Part shown: in pieces, positions 44,671 to 53,439 of the stretch
How the letters are laid out: each line of letters starts with the position of its first letter
Position numbering within the stretch: position 1 is the stretch's first letter
Assembly: GCA_965276815.1 (NCBI GenBank)
Contig: CBDIBE010000011.1
Coordinates: 1,299,799 to 1,363,798 of the forward strand
Length of the DNA stretch: 64,000 nt
Reading direction: 5' to 3'
Source of the DNA: JAVVHH01 sp965276815
Lineage (GTDB): Bacteria; Pseudomonadota; Alphaproteobacteria; Acetobacterales; Acetobacteraceae
Program-made: the position numbers and the translations under genes
Notes under the pieces: model-generated
Told to the model about the DNA's origin: nothing
Seen by the model: only the letters and a program-made list of their open reading frames with translations
The model's database searches: none

Positions 44671-45879
44671 GAGCGGGCAGCCGCCGGCGTTGAGCGGGCG
44701 GAAGGCCTGGTCGGCGGGCGTCGACGCAACCAGCTTGTAGTAGTCCCACGGCCCCTTGCTCTCGGCAGGCGTCTTCACCTGCCACAGATAGGCGGGGCAA
44801 AGTTTCCGGCCGTCGACGCGGATCGTGCCGGGGCCGAAGCAGTCGTCGTCAGTCGGCATCGCCTTCATCTGCGCGACGGTGGCGGCGCCGTCCTTCTTGA
44901 TACCAGGGATGCCCATATGGCTCGCGGTATTCAGGTAGTGCAGCACGCTGGAATACACGCCGGCCTGCACCATCGTCGGCCGCCGATCCGGCGCCTTCGG
45001 CTTCATCCGCTCGGAGAAGGCGCGGGTGCGGTCGTTCATGTCCCAATAGAAGCTGTCGGTCAGGTTGATGCCCTTGGCGGTGTCCAGCCCGATCGAGTGC
45101 ACGTCGCTGATGAACAGCAGCAGCCCGGCCAGCGTCATGTTCAGGCCGAATTCCTTGGCCTGCTTGATCGTGTTGATCGTGTCGGCGCCGGCATTGGCGA
45201 TGCCGAGCACCTTTGCCCCCGAAGACTGCGCCTGCAGCAGCAACGACGAGAAATCGGTTGTCCCGGGGAACGGGTACGCCACGCTGCCGACGACCTTGCC
45301 TCCTTCGCCGGTGATGAAGTTGGTCGTGTCACGCTGCAGCGCGTGGCCAAAGGCGTAATCGGCGGTGATGAAGAACCAGCTATTCCCGCCCGCCTTGACC
45401 AGCGCGCCGCCGGTGCTCTTGGCGAGCATGTAGGTGTCGTACACCCAATGGATGGTGTTGGCGTTGCAGAGCGTTCCGGTCAGGTCCGAGGTGGCGGCGC
45501 CGGAGTTCGCGTAGACACCGTTCTTGTCCTTGGCGACGCCGGCCACGGCTAGCGCCACGCCGCTGTTGGCGACCTCGAAGATTGCGTTCACGCCTTGATC
45601 GTACCATTGCCGGGCGATCCCGGCGCCGACATCGGGCTTATTCTGATGGTCCGCCGAGACGATATCGACCGTGAACCCTTTGCCGGGCACGCCGTAATCT
45701 TCCAGCGCGAGTTGCGCGGCCTTGATCGCGGTCGGCCCGGCCAGGTCCTGATAGGGACCGGAGAGGTCGGTCAGGATGCCGATCTTCAGCGCGTTGGCGC
45801 CTTGCGCATGCCCGGCGCGAGGGGCGATCAACGGCAGGGCGGCGGCGGTCCCCAGCAATCCACGGCGGGAGATTTGCAT
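44659..45879 (-). CDS. Amino-acid/amide ABC binding protein, paralogue A (locus 2)
   Basis: The 406-residue product has a twin-arginine signal (MQISRRGLLGTAAALPLIAP, cleavage near GHA-QGA) and the same binding-protein fold as paralogue B downstream. The ATG at 45879 has AAAGGAAA upstream; the frame further 5' is only a shadow of livF. Differences from B lie in the ligand-facing central segment (CNANTIHWVYDTYMLAKS versus CTPVTVHWSYDTYMLAQS) and the C-terminal hinge. Two binding proteins feeding one channel would broaden ligand range. Confidence 0.88.
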   Translation of the reverse strand: MQISRRGLLGTAAALPLIAPRAGHAQGANALKIGILTDLSGPYQDLAGPTAIKAAQLALEDYGVPGKGFTVDIVSADHQNKPDVGAGIARQWYDQGVNAIFEVANSGVALAVAGVAKDKNGVYANSGAATSDLTGTLCNANTIHWVYDTYMLAKSTGGALVKAGGNSWFFITADYAFGHALQRDTTNFITGEGGKVVGSVAYPFPGTTDFSSLLLQAQSSGAKVLGIANAGADTINTIKQAKEFGLNMTLAGLLLFISDVHSIGLDTAKGINLTDSFYWDMNDRTRAFSERMKPKAPDRRPTMVQAGVYSSVLHYLNTASHMGIPGIKKDGAATVAQMKAMPTDDDCFGPGTIRVDGRKLCPAYLWQVKTPAESKGPWDYYKLVASTPADQAFRPLNAGGCPLVHS

Positions 45880-45902
45880 CGGATGTTTCCTTTCTTTGTG
45901 GG

Positions 45903-46595
45903 TCAGACGCCCAGGTATTCGTGCAGCTTGTCCATGTTCGACCCCAACTCGGTGTTCGGGATCATGTCGACGACCCGGCCGTGGTCCACCACGTAGTGCC
46001 GGTCCGCGACGGTCGCGGCAAAACGGAAATTTTGTTCCACCAGCAGCACGGTGAAACCCCGCGCCTTGATCTCGCGGATCGTGTGGCCGATCTGCTGGAT
46101 GATCACCGGGGCGAGCCCCTCGGTCGGCTCGTCGAGCAGCAGCAGCCGGGCTCCGGTACGCAAGATGCGGCCGATCGCGAGCATTTGCTGCTCGCCGCCG
46201 GAGAGCTTGGTGCCTTGGCTGCGAGCACGCTCCTTGAGGTTGGGGAACAGGGTGTGGATCTCGGCGACCGTCATGCCGCCGGGGGCGATCTGCGGCGGCA
46301 GCATCAGATTCTCGATGACGTTGAGGCCGGCGAAAATGCCGCGCTCCTCGGGACAAAACGCAATCCCGGTCTTGGCGACGCCATCGGGCGCCATCCGCAC
46401 GGTCTCGGCGCCCTTGAAGCGGATGCTGCCCTCGCGCCGCGGCACCAGGCCCATGATGCTCTTCATCGTGGTGGTCTTACCGGCGCCGTTGCGGCCGAGC
46501 AGGGTGACCACCTCGCCCTCGTTCACGTCGAAATCTACCCCGTGCAGGATGTGGCTCTCGCCGTACCACGTGTTGAGGCCCCGAACTTCAAGCAT
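45903..46595 (-). CDS. livF: Branched-chain amino-acid-type ABC ATPase LivF (locus 2)
   Basis: The 230-residue ATPase has Walker A GRNGAGKTT, GIAFCPEERGIFAGLNVIENLML, signature LSGGEQQMLAIGRIL and Walker B LLLLDEPTEGLAP, ending in LLVEQNFRFAA. The ATG at 46595 lies in the second unit of a 16-bp tandem duplication that also contains the livG stop; the frame further upstream is a livG shadow. The binding-protein genes follow 23 bases downstream. Confidence 0.9.
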   Translation of the reverse strand: MLEVRGLNTWYGESHILHGVDFDVNEGEVVTLLGRNGAGKTTTMKSIMGLVPRREGSIRFKGAETVRMAPDGVAKTGIAFCPEERGIFAGLNVIENLMLPPQIAPGGMTVAEIHTLFPNLKERARSQGTKLSGGEQQMLAIGRILRTGARLLLLDEPTEGLAPVIIQQIGHTIREIKARGFTVLLVEQNFRFAATVADRHYVVDHGRVVDMIPNTELGSNMDKLHEYLGV

Positions 46596-46614
46596 TGGAT
46601 ACTTCAAGCATTGG
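46585..46614. repeat. 16-bp tandem duplication at the livG/livF junction
   Basis: ACTTCAAGCATTGG occurs at 46585-46598 and 46601-46614, period 16. On the minus strand each unit contains CCAATGCTTGAAGT. The unit nearer livG supplies the livG ending (PNA, TGA) and the nearer one to livF supplies the ATG of livF. The duplication probably separated a formerly overlapping stop/start. Confidence 0.75.
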
Positions 46615-47356
46615 GCGTGCCGAGATAGGCGGTCACGACGTCCGGGTTTTTGCTGACGCTGGCATAGTCGCCCTCGGCCAGGATCTGGCCGCGCGCCAGC
46701 ACGGTGATCCGGTCGCACAGCCCCTCCACCACGCCCAGATTGTGCTCGACCATCAGGATCGTGCGGCCGGCGCGGATGCGGCGGACCAGGGCCACGATGC
46801 GGTCCACATCCTCATGCGTCATGCCGGCGGTGGGTTCGTCCAGCAGCAGCATCGTCGGCGACAGCGCCAGCGTGGTCGCGATCTCGAGCGCACGCTTGCG
46901 CCCATAGGAAAGCAGCACTGCCCGCTCCCCCTCGCAATCCTCGAGCCCGACATCGGCCAGCAATGCGCGGGCTTCATCGTCGAATTGGTGCAGCAAGGTA
47001 TCGCTGCGCCAAAAATCGAAGCTGGCGCCGCGGCGGCGCTGCAGCGCGAGGCGGACATTCTCCAGCGCGGTCAGGTGCGGAAACACCGCCGAGATCTGGA
47101 AGCTGCGCACCAGGCCGAGCCGGGCGACCGAGGCCGGCTTCAGCCCGGTAATGTCGCGGCCCTGGAACATGATGGCGCCACGCGTGGGCTGCAGGAACTT
47201 GGTCAGCAGGTTGAAGCAGGTCGTCTTGCCGGCGCCGTTCGGGCCGATCAGCGCGTGGATGCTATGCTCCTCCACGCGCAGTGCGACGTCCTTCACGGCG
47301 ACGAAGCCGCGGAACTCGCGCGTCAAACCGGCCGTTTCCAGTATGGTGCCAGGCAC
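46604..47356 (-). CDS. livG: Branched-chain amino-acid-type ABC ATPase LivG (locus 2)
   Basis: The 250-residue ATPase has Walker A GPNGAGKTT, LVRSFQISAVFPHLTALENVRLAL, signature-like LSYGRKRALEIATTL and Walker B LLLDEPTAGM, then MVEHNLGVVEG. The signature is LSYGRK rather than LSYGEQ, a variant seen in some LivG proteins. A GTG at 47356 with GGAG upstream is preferred over an earlier frame start that adds an unconserved basic stretch. It is the first gene of locus 2 on the minus strand. Confidence 0.88.
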   Translation of the reverse strand: MPGTILETAGLTREFRGFVAVKDVALRVEEHSIHALIGPNGAGKTTCFNLLTKFLQPTRGAIMFQGRDITGLKPASVARLGLVRSFQISAVFPHLTALENVRLALQRRRGASFDFWRSDTLLHQFDDEARALLADVGLEDCEGERAVLLSYGRKRALEIATTLALSPTMLLLDEPTAGMTHEDVDRIVALVRRIRAGRTILMVEHNLGVVEGLCDRITVLARGQILAEGDYASVSKNPDVVTAYLGTPNA

Positions 47357-47434
47357 CCAGACCGCCTCCCCTTTTGTGCATGTCTTGCCCCGCTGATTTG
47401 CATATCGGCCCCGTCCGCGCAAGATTGTTCCACG

Positions 47435-47983
47435 TCACCGGCCGGCCGCCGCCTCGGCGCGGCGGCGGACTTCGCGCCAAATCGCCAGCTCCCGCCTGGC
47501 ATCGTCGAGCGCCCGGTGCAGCGGCGGCGCATCCTCGAACGCCGTCCTCGCCCCCTGCAGGATACTCTCTAATAGAGGTTGCCGCCGCTCTGGCGGGATC
47601 GTGGCAGCGAGGATCTCGGTCGCGGTCTGCGCCTGCACCTCGTCGGTGTCGCGCAGCCGCAAGGCATGCCGGGGCAACCCTGCCGCGCGCAGCAACCGAC
47701 TCAGCCACTGCCCATCCCAGGACGGCGCCGAGGCGTAGAGCGCGTGGCCGGTGAGGCGCTCTACCAGATTGGCGGCGACCGCGTCGTGCAGTTCGCCCTC
47801 CCGCAGCAGACGCTCCCTGGTGATGCCGTGAATGCGCTCGGCCTCGTCGCTCCACTCCTCCCAGCCTGGCGCCGGGCGGATCAGGTGGCCGGCCTCGCTG
47901 CCATCCTCGGCGGCCCAGCCAACCTCGATCGGAAAGCCCCGCTTGCCCAGGCTGCTGGCCTCGAAGTCCAAGAATACGATCAA
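47435..47983 (-). CDS. DEDD-family 3'-5' exonuclease/exoribonuclease
   Basis: The protein (182 residues from a TTG at 47983) starts LIVFLDFEASSLGKRGFPIEVGWA, in which D-x-E is the first metal motif of DEDD exonucleases. Later DEAERIHGITRERLLRE, SWDGQWLSRLLRAAG (second acidic motif) and the final HRALDDARRELAIW (H-x4-D, DEDDh type) complete the site. It resembles the RNase T/oligoribonuclease branch and the Rv2179c-like group. Start is uncertain; GAGG lies 7 bases before the TTG, and a GTG at 48043 would add 20 residues. It is divergent from the iron-type binding-protein gene. Confidence 0.75.
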   Translation of the reverse strand: MIVFLDFEASSLGKRGFPIEVGWAAEDGSEAGHLIRPAPGWEEWSDEAERIHGITRERLLREGELHDAVAANLVERLTGHALYASAPSWDGQWLSRLLRAAGLPRHALRLRDTDEVQAQTATEILAATIPPERRQPLLESILQGARTAFEDAPPLHRALDDARRELAIWREVRRRAEAAAGR

Positions 47984-48090
47984 TTGCGGGCCTCGGCGCT
48001 TTACAATGTGGGGCAACTCGGCAAGCTGGCAGCGCAAGAACACGGGTCAACCCGGCGAACGGGCCCCATCTAGGGAAAGGAAGCGCGGCA

Positions 48091-49125
48091 ATGCAGTTCA
48101 AGAGACGCGACGTCCTCCTCGGCGCCAGCGCGGCAGCCGCGCTCGCGAGCCGCGCCCAGGCGCAAGGCTCCGTGGACGCGCTGTATCAGGCGGCGAAGAA
48201 GGAAGGCCAGCTTAGCTGGTACGCCGGCACCTTCACCCAGCCGGTCTGCGAGGAGATGGGCCGCGCCTTCACCAAGAAATATCCGGGCATCGAGGTCAGC
48301 GCGATCAAGACCACGTCGCAGGTGGCGTTCCAGCGCGTCATCGAGGACCTCAAGGGCGGCGCGCCGCAATGCGATGTGTTCACCACGACCGATGTGGGCC
48401 ACTTCACCTACCTGATCGGCAAGAATTTGCTGGTCAAATATACCGCCGAGGCCGCCGCCGAACTGGAAAAATCGGTCCGGGAATTCGGCAACCATGACTA
48501 TTACCAGGTGACCTGGATCGGCCAGATCTTGATACTCTACAACACGGTCAAGGTCACCGCGGCGGACTCGCCGAAGGATTGGCCGGACCTGACGGATCCC
48601 AAGTGGAAGGATAAGATGGCCGTCGGCAGCCCGAATTATAGCGGCATCATCGGCGTCTGGACGGTGGCGATGGAGCAGAAATATGGCTGGGATTACTTCG
48701 AAAAGCTCGCCAAGCTGAACCCGCTGATCGGCCGCTCGTCGGATGACCCGACGACGGTGTTGAACTCGGGCGAACGCATCGTTGCGGCCGGGAATCCGTC
48801 GACGGCATTGCGCAGCGCAGCGCTCGGCAATCCACTGGCAGTGAACTATCCGACGGGCGGCACGCTGGTGGACTACTCGCCGACGGCGATCATCAAGGGC
48901 GCGAAAAATCCGAACGCGGCCAAGCTATGGATGGAATTCCTGGCCAGCAAAGAGTTCTCGCAGGTGCTGACGGCGAATTTCGAACAACCGTTGCGCCCGG
49001 ATGTGCCGCCGCCGAAGGGCGCAAAATCATTGGCCGAATACGTGCGGCTGTCGCCCACCATAGCGGACATCGAGAAGCAATTGCCGATCGACCAGAAGAA
49101 ATGGCGCGACACGTTCAACGGTTGA
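48091..49125 (+). CDS. Iron(III)/anion-type ABC binding protein (AfuA/FbpA-like)
   Basis: The 344-residue product has a twin-arginine-like signal (MQFKRRDVLLGASAAAALA, cleavage near AQA-QGS). The mature part has the AfuA/FbpA-like fold: SVDALYQAAKKEGQLSWYAGTFTQPVCEEMGRAF, PQCDVFTTTDVGHFTYLIGKN, and the C-terminal VNYPTGGTLVDYSPTAIIKGAKNPNAAKLWMEFL. Ligands in this family are ferric iron, phosphonates or sugar phosphates. Iron-binding tyrosines cannot be assigned safely. The two-domain permease follows 7 bases downstream, but no ATPase gene does. Confidence 0.85.
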   Translation: MQFKRRDVLLGASAAAALASRAQAQGSVDALYQAAKKEGQLSWYAGTFTQPVCEEMGRAFTKKYPGIEVSAIKTTSQVAFQRVIEDLKGGAPQCDVFTTTDVGHFTYLIGKNLLVKYTAEAAAELEKSVREFGNHDYYQVTWIGQILILYNTVKVTAADSPKDWPDLTDPKWKDKMAVGSPNYSGIIGVWTVAMEQKYGWDYFEKLAKLNPLIGRSSDDPTTVLNSGERIVAAGNPSTALRSAALGNPLAVNYPTGGTLVDYSPTAIIKGAKNPNAAKLWMEFLASKEFSQVLTANFEQPLRPDVPPPKGAKSLAEYVRLSPTIADIEKQLPIDQKKWRDTFNG

Positions 49126-49132
49126 GCGCGTC

Positions 49133-50860
49133 GTGAGCGTCACGCGGCGCACAGCTTCCGTATTTGCCGCGCCGGCGCCGCTGCGGCTGCGCCGGGTCGA
49201 TCCGGCGGTGCTGGTCTGGGCGGCGGTGTTGGCCGTGCTGCTCTTCCTCGTGGTCAGCCCGGTCGGCACGCTGGTCCTGTCGAGCTTTCGCGACACCGAT
49301 ACAGGCGCGTTCACCTTTGACAACTACGTGACAGCCTACGGGCGGGTACGGGACCTCGAGGCGCTGGGCAACTCGCTGCTCTACGCGGCGGAGACGACGG
49401 TGCTGGCGGCGATTTTTGCGCTGCCGATCGCCTGGGGCGTGTCGCGGACCGACATGCCGGGCAAGGGCCTGGTGCGGGTGATGATCCTCGGCGCCTTCAT
49501 CACGCCGCCCTACCTCGGCGCGATCGCTTGGATCCTGGTGGCCGGGCCGAATGCGGGCTGGCTCAACCGGGCCTGGATGAGCCTGACCGGGGCGGACCAT
49601 GGCCTGTTCAACGTGTACAGCTTCGGCGGCATGGTGTGGGTGACGGCGCTCTACGCGTTCCCCTACATGTTCGTGTTCACCTCGGACGCTTTGGACCGCG
49701 TGTCCTCCGAGATGGAGGAAGCGGCCAATATCTTGGGCTGCGGCCGGCTGCGGACGATCGTGCGGATCACCTTGCCGATGGTGACGCCGGCGCTGCTCGG
49801 GGGCGCGATCGTGGTGTTCCTCGAGACGGTGGCGTTGTTCGGCACGCCGGCGATCATCGCGCTGCCGGCGCGCATCAAGATCATGACGCTGCAGATGTGG
49901 CAGTTCTTCGAGTTCCCGGTGCGGGCGGAGGCGGCAGCAGCGTATTCGATCCCGCTCGTGGTGGTGACGGTGCTGTTGTTTGCGGCACAGCGGGCGATCT
50001 TGGGACGGCGAAGCTATGTGTCGATGACCGGCAAGGGCGGCGTGCGCACGCCGATGCCGCTGGGGGTGTGGCGCTGGGTGTTGCTGGGCTATGCGCTGCT
50101 CGTGCTGTCGCTGGCGGTGCTGCTGCCCTATGCGGCGCTGGCGCAGGCGGCGTTCAGCCGGGCTTGGGGACTTGGGTTCAGTTGGCACAACGCCACGCTG
50201 GCCAACTTCACCGGACTGCTCTCGGACGCGGCTTCGCGGAACACGATCCTGCATAGCTTCACCTATTCCGCGGCGGCGGCGTGCCTGGCGGTGCTGCTGG
50301 CGCTGACGGTCGCTTACCTAGTTGCGCGGGGGATCGGGCGCTGGCGTGGGCTGCTCGTGGCGCTCTGCATGGCGCCGCTGGTGATCCCGGGGATCGTGCT
50401 GGCGATCGGCTTCTACGCCGCCTGGTCGCCGCCGCCGCTGGCGCTGTATGGCACGGCGGCGATCTTGATCCTGGGCTACACGACGCGCTTCTTGCCGATC
50501 GCTTATGTGAACTGCGCGGCCGGGCTGCGCTCGCTGAACGCCGAGATGGAGGAGGCGGTGCGCATCCTCGGCGGCAGCCGTGGCCTCGCCGTGGCAAAGG
50601 TGGTGGTGCCGCTGCTGAAGAAGAGCTTGGTCGGGTCGTGGCTGCTGGTGTTCATCCCGGCGGTGCGGGAGCTCAGCACGGCGGTCTTCCTGGTGACGTC
50701 GCGGACGCGGGTGATCGCGATGATGATGCTGGATCTGAGCGAGAACGGCAGCTTCGAGTCGCTCGCGGCGCTTGGGTTCATCCTGCTGGTAGCGACGATC
50801 GCGATCGTGATGCTCGGCTATGCGGTGGTGGGGCGCGACTTCATGCTGCGGCGGTCTTAG
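49133..50860 (+). CDS. Two-domain ABC permease (FbpB/AfuB-like)
   Basis: The 575-residue inner-membrane protein is an internal duplication of permease domains with about 12 helices. It carries two EAA loops, EMEEAANILGCGRLRTIVRITLP near 200 and EMEEAVRILGGSRGLAVAKVVVP near 470. The GTG at 49133 follows the binding-protein stop closely. The pair needs a FbpC-like ATPase, which is absent here; the next gene is convergent. A shared ATPase such as the PotA-like one at 11.6 kb is conceivable but not shown. Confidence 0.88.
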   Translation: MSVTRRTASVFAAPAPLRLRRVDPAVLVWAAVLAVLLFLVVSPVGTLVLSSFRDTDTGAFTFDNYVTAYGRVRDLEALGNSLLYAAETTVLAAIFALPIAWGVSRTDMPGKGLVRVMILGAFITPPYLGAIAWILVAGPNAGWLNRAWMSLTGADHGLFNVYSFGGMVWVTALYAFPYMFVFTSDALDRVSSEMEEAANILGCGRLRTIVRITLPMVTPALLGGAIVVFLETVALFGTPAIIALPARIKIMTLQMWQFFEFPVRAEAAAAYSIPLVVVTVLLFAAQRAILGRRSYVSMTGKGGVRTPMPLGVWRWVLLGYALLVLSLAVLLPYAALAQAAFSRAWGLGFSWHNATLANFTGLLSDAASRNTILHSFTYSAAAACLAVLLALTVAYLVARGIGRWRGLLVALCMAPLVIPGIVLAIGFYAAWSPPPLALYGTAAILILGYTTRFLPIAYVNCAAGLRSLNAEMEEAVRILGGSRGLAVAKVVVPLLKKSLVGSWLLVFIPAVRELSTAVFLVTSRTRVIAMMMLDLSENGSFESLAALGFILLVATIAIVMLGYAVVGRDFMLRRS

Positions 50861-50925
50861 CAGACCAGCGATATCGGCCAGCACTAGCGTGGCCGGGCCG
50901 TCGGCCCATGTCTCTGGTGCGGCGT

Positions 50926-52215
50926 TTAGCTGGAGTTCGTCCGAACGAACAGGGCCACGCTTTCGACCGAAGACGACCAGAGGAATTGATCAATCCCGTT
51001 AACCGCTTCGACCCGATAGCCAGCAGCCAATAGGACCCGCGCATCCCGCGCCAGCGCACCCGGATTGCAGCTCACATAGATGATCGGCAAGCCGCTCGCC
51101 GCCAACGCCGGCATCTGCGCGGCGGCGCCGGCATAAGGCGGGTCCAATACCACTGCTGCAACACCCTTCAGCTCGGCCGCGCGCAGGGGCTGCCGGGCGA
51201 GGTCGCGGTGCACCGGCGTGACCCGCGGATTTCCCGCCCGGCGCAAGGCGGTCAGGGCGGCGGCGTCGCCCTCATACGCCGTGACCCGGCCACGCGTGCT
51301 CAGCGCGTGGGTCAGGCTGCCGCACCCCGCAAACAGCTCGACGATCAACGCCCGCGCCGACAGTTTGGGCGGCAGCGCGGCCAAGACGGCGTCGACGATC
51401 GCCCGCTCGCCCTCGCGCGACGCCTGTAGGAAAGCGCCGGGCGGGATCTCGGTTGTCCAGCCATCGAACGCGTTCACCGGCGGCCGAAGTTGGCAGGCGG
51501 GCTCGAACCCGCTCTGGCCACGGCGCGTCCAACTGATCCGCGGCATGCCAAGCTCCTCGGCCAGCCCGGCCAGGCGAACGCGGTCATCCGCCGAGAGCTC
51601 GGCATCGGTGCGGAGCAGCAGGTCCGGGCCGCTATCGAGCAGGTTGACCGTCGCAGAGCCCTCGCGCCGCAAACCGGTCAGCCGAAGCAGGACCGGCCGC
51701 AGCCCCTGCACCACGGCGAACAGCGCCGGATGCAGGATCGGACAGGCGTGCATGTCGACGATCTCCTGCGACCGGCGCCGATGCAGGCCGATCCGCACCG
51801 CACCGCCGTCGCGGCGAAACGCCAAGTCTATCCGGCGCCGCGCGCCCGGCGGCGTGCGCGCCAAGGCGGCGGGTGCCACGCGCAACGCGGTCTCGAGCAG
51901 CGAGGTCTTCCAGCCGGCATAGGCCTCGTCCCGCCAATGCTGCAGCGTGCAGCCGCCGCACGGGCCGAAATGCGGGCACGGCGGCGCGACCCGGTCAGGC
52001 GACAGCTCCAGGATCGTCGCTGCGGCAGCAAAGCCGTCCCCGCGCGGCGCGAGTGGACCCGGCTGCACCAGCTCGCCCGGCAGCGCGTCGGCCAAATAAA
52101 GCTTGGTGCCGTCCGGCAGGGTGGCGATCCCGTCCCCGTCGGCGCCGATGCGCGCGACGCGGACGGGACCGGGGTCAGGCGCCGAAGGCGGAGAGGCCGG
52201 TTTGCGCGCGGCCAA
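50926..52215 (-). CDS. RNA 5-methyluridine methyltransferase, RlmD/TrmA family
   Basis: The 429-residue enzyme has a TRAM-like N-terminal domain (about 17-75), a [4Fe-4S] site at C80, C86, C89 and C158, and a SAM-dependent domain with IVELFAGCGSLTHAL. The catalytic region has VVLDPPYAGAAAQM and YVSCNP, with the nucleophilic Cys in SCNP, and a Glu in SSSVESVALFVR. It methylates uridine C5 in rRNA or tRNA. It starts with TTG at 52215 and overlaps the glutaryl-CoA dehydrogenase gene by 41 bases. RlmD versus RlmC/TrmA specificity is not decided. Confidence 0.88.
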   Translation of the reverse strand: MAARKPASPPSAPDPGPVRVARIGADGDGIATLPDGTKLYLADALPGELVQPGPLAPRGDGFAAAATILELSPDRVAPPCPHFGPCGGCTLQHWRDEAYAGWKTSLLETALRVAPAALARTPPGARRRIDLAFRRDGGAVRIGLHRRRSQEIVDMHACPILHPALFAVVQGLRPVLLRLTGLRREGSATVNLLDSGPDLLLRTDAELSADDRVRLAGLAEELGMPRISWTRRGQSGFEPACQLRPPVNAFDGWTTEIPPGAFLQASREGERAIVDAVLAALPPKLSARALIVELFAGCGSLTHALSTRGRVTAYEGDAAALTALRRAGNPRVTPVHRDLARQPLRAAELKGVAAVVLDPPYAGAAAQMPALAASGLPIIYVSCNPGALARDARVLLAAGYRVEAVNGIDQFLWSSSVESVALFVRTNSS

Positions 52216-53413
52216 GGATCAGCGCGTGCACGTCATGCGTGCCCTCGTAGGTGTTGACGGCCTCGAGGTTCATCACGTGCCGGATCACATGGTACTCGTC
52301 GGCGATCCCGTTGCCGCCGTGCATGTCACGGGCGACGCGGGCAATGTCGAGCGCCTTGCCGCAATTGTTGCGCTTCATCAGGCTGATCATCTCAGGCGCC
52401 GCCTTGTGCTCGTCGAGCAGCCGTCCGAGCCGCAGCGCACCCTGCAGGCCCAGCGTGATCTCGGTCTGCATATCGGCGAGCTTCTTCTGGATGAGCTGCG
52501 TCGCCGCCAGCGGACGGCCGAACATCATGCGCTGCAGCGTGTACTCGCGCGCTGCCATCCAGCAGAACTCGGCCGCGCCGAGCGAGCCCCAGGAAATGCC
52601 ATAGCGCGCGTTGTTCAGGCAGGAGAACGGACCGCGCAGGCCCTTGACGTGCGGCAGCTCGTTGGCGGCGGGGACGAATACGTCCTGCATCATGATCATG
52701 CCGGTCGTGGACGCCCGGAGCGCGAACTTGCCCTCGATCTTCGGCGCCGACAGCCCAGCCATCCCCTTTTCCAGGATGTAGCCGCGGATATCGCCGGCGT
52801 CGTTCTTGCCCCAGACCACGAAAACGTCGGCGAGCGGCGAGTTGGTGATCCAGGTTTTCGAGCCGTTCAGCAGGAAGCCGCCATCGACGGACTTGGCGCG
52901 GGTGCGCATGCTGGCCGGGTCGGAGCCGGCGTCCGGCTCGGTCAGGCCGAAGCAGCCGACGAACTCGCCGCTGCGCAGCTTGGGCAGGAAGCGGTCCTTC
53001 TGCTCCTCGGAGCCGAACGCCCAGATCGGATACATCACCAGCGAGGACTGCACGCTGAAGGCGCTGCGATAGCCGCTATCCACCCGCTCCACCTCGCGGG
53101 CGATTAGGCCATAGGCGACGTAGCTGACACCGGCGCAGCCGTGGGTGTCGAGCGTGGCGCCAAGGAAGCCCATCTCGCCCATCTCGTTGATGATCTCGCG
53201 ATCGAACTTCTCGTGGCGGTTGGCCGCGAGCACGCGGGGGAACAGCTTTTCCTGGCAGTAATCGTGGGCGGCGTCGCGGATCGCGCGCTCATCTTCCGTG
53301 AGCTGCTCGTCGAGCAGCAGCGCGTCATCCCATTTGAAGGTGGCGAGCTTGCGTGCCTGGCCGCCTGTCTTCGCGGGCGCATCCGAGCGGTCGATTGGGG
53401 TCACAACGTTCAT
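52175..53413 (-). CDS. gcdH: Glutaryl-CoA dehydrogenase
   Basis: The 412-residue flavoprotein oxidises and decarboxylates glutaryl-CoA to crotonyl-CoA in lysine/tryptophan catabolism. It has the acyl-CoA dehydrogenase layout with FGLTEPDAGSDPASMRT, the GSKTWITNSP segment, SWGSLGAAEFCWMAAREYTLQR, and the catalytic Glu at residue 390 in NTYEGTHDVHALILGRAQTG. The Arg in SGYRSAFSVQSSLVMYPI is the glutaryl-binding signature. No electron-transfer flavoprotein genes are adjacent. It overlaps the methyltransferase gene downstream. Confidence 0.93.
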   Translation of the reverse strand: MNVVTPIDRSDAPAKTGGQARKLATFKWDDALLLDEQLTEDERAIRDAAHDYCQEKLFPRVLAANRHEKFDREIINEMGEMGFLGATLDTHGCAGVSYVAYGLIAREVERVDSGYRSAFSVQSSLVMYPIWAFGSEEQKDRFLPKLRSGEFVGCFGLTEPDAGSDPASMRTRAKSVDGGFLLNGSKTWITNSPLADVFVVWGKNDAGDIRGYILEKGMAGLSAPKIEGKFALRASTTGMIMMQDVFVPAANELPHVKGLRGPFSCLNNARYGISWGSLGAAEFCWMAAREYTLQRMMFGRPLAATQLIQKKLADMQTEITLGLQGALRLGRLLDEHKAAPEMISLMKRNNCGKALDIARVARDMHGGNGIADEYHVIRHVMNLEAVNTYEGTHDVHALILGRAQTGLSAFGA

Positions 53414-53439
53414 GTCCGCCTCCCTGCTGACGCTGAAGT

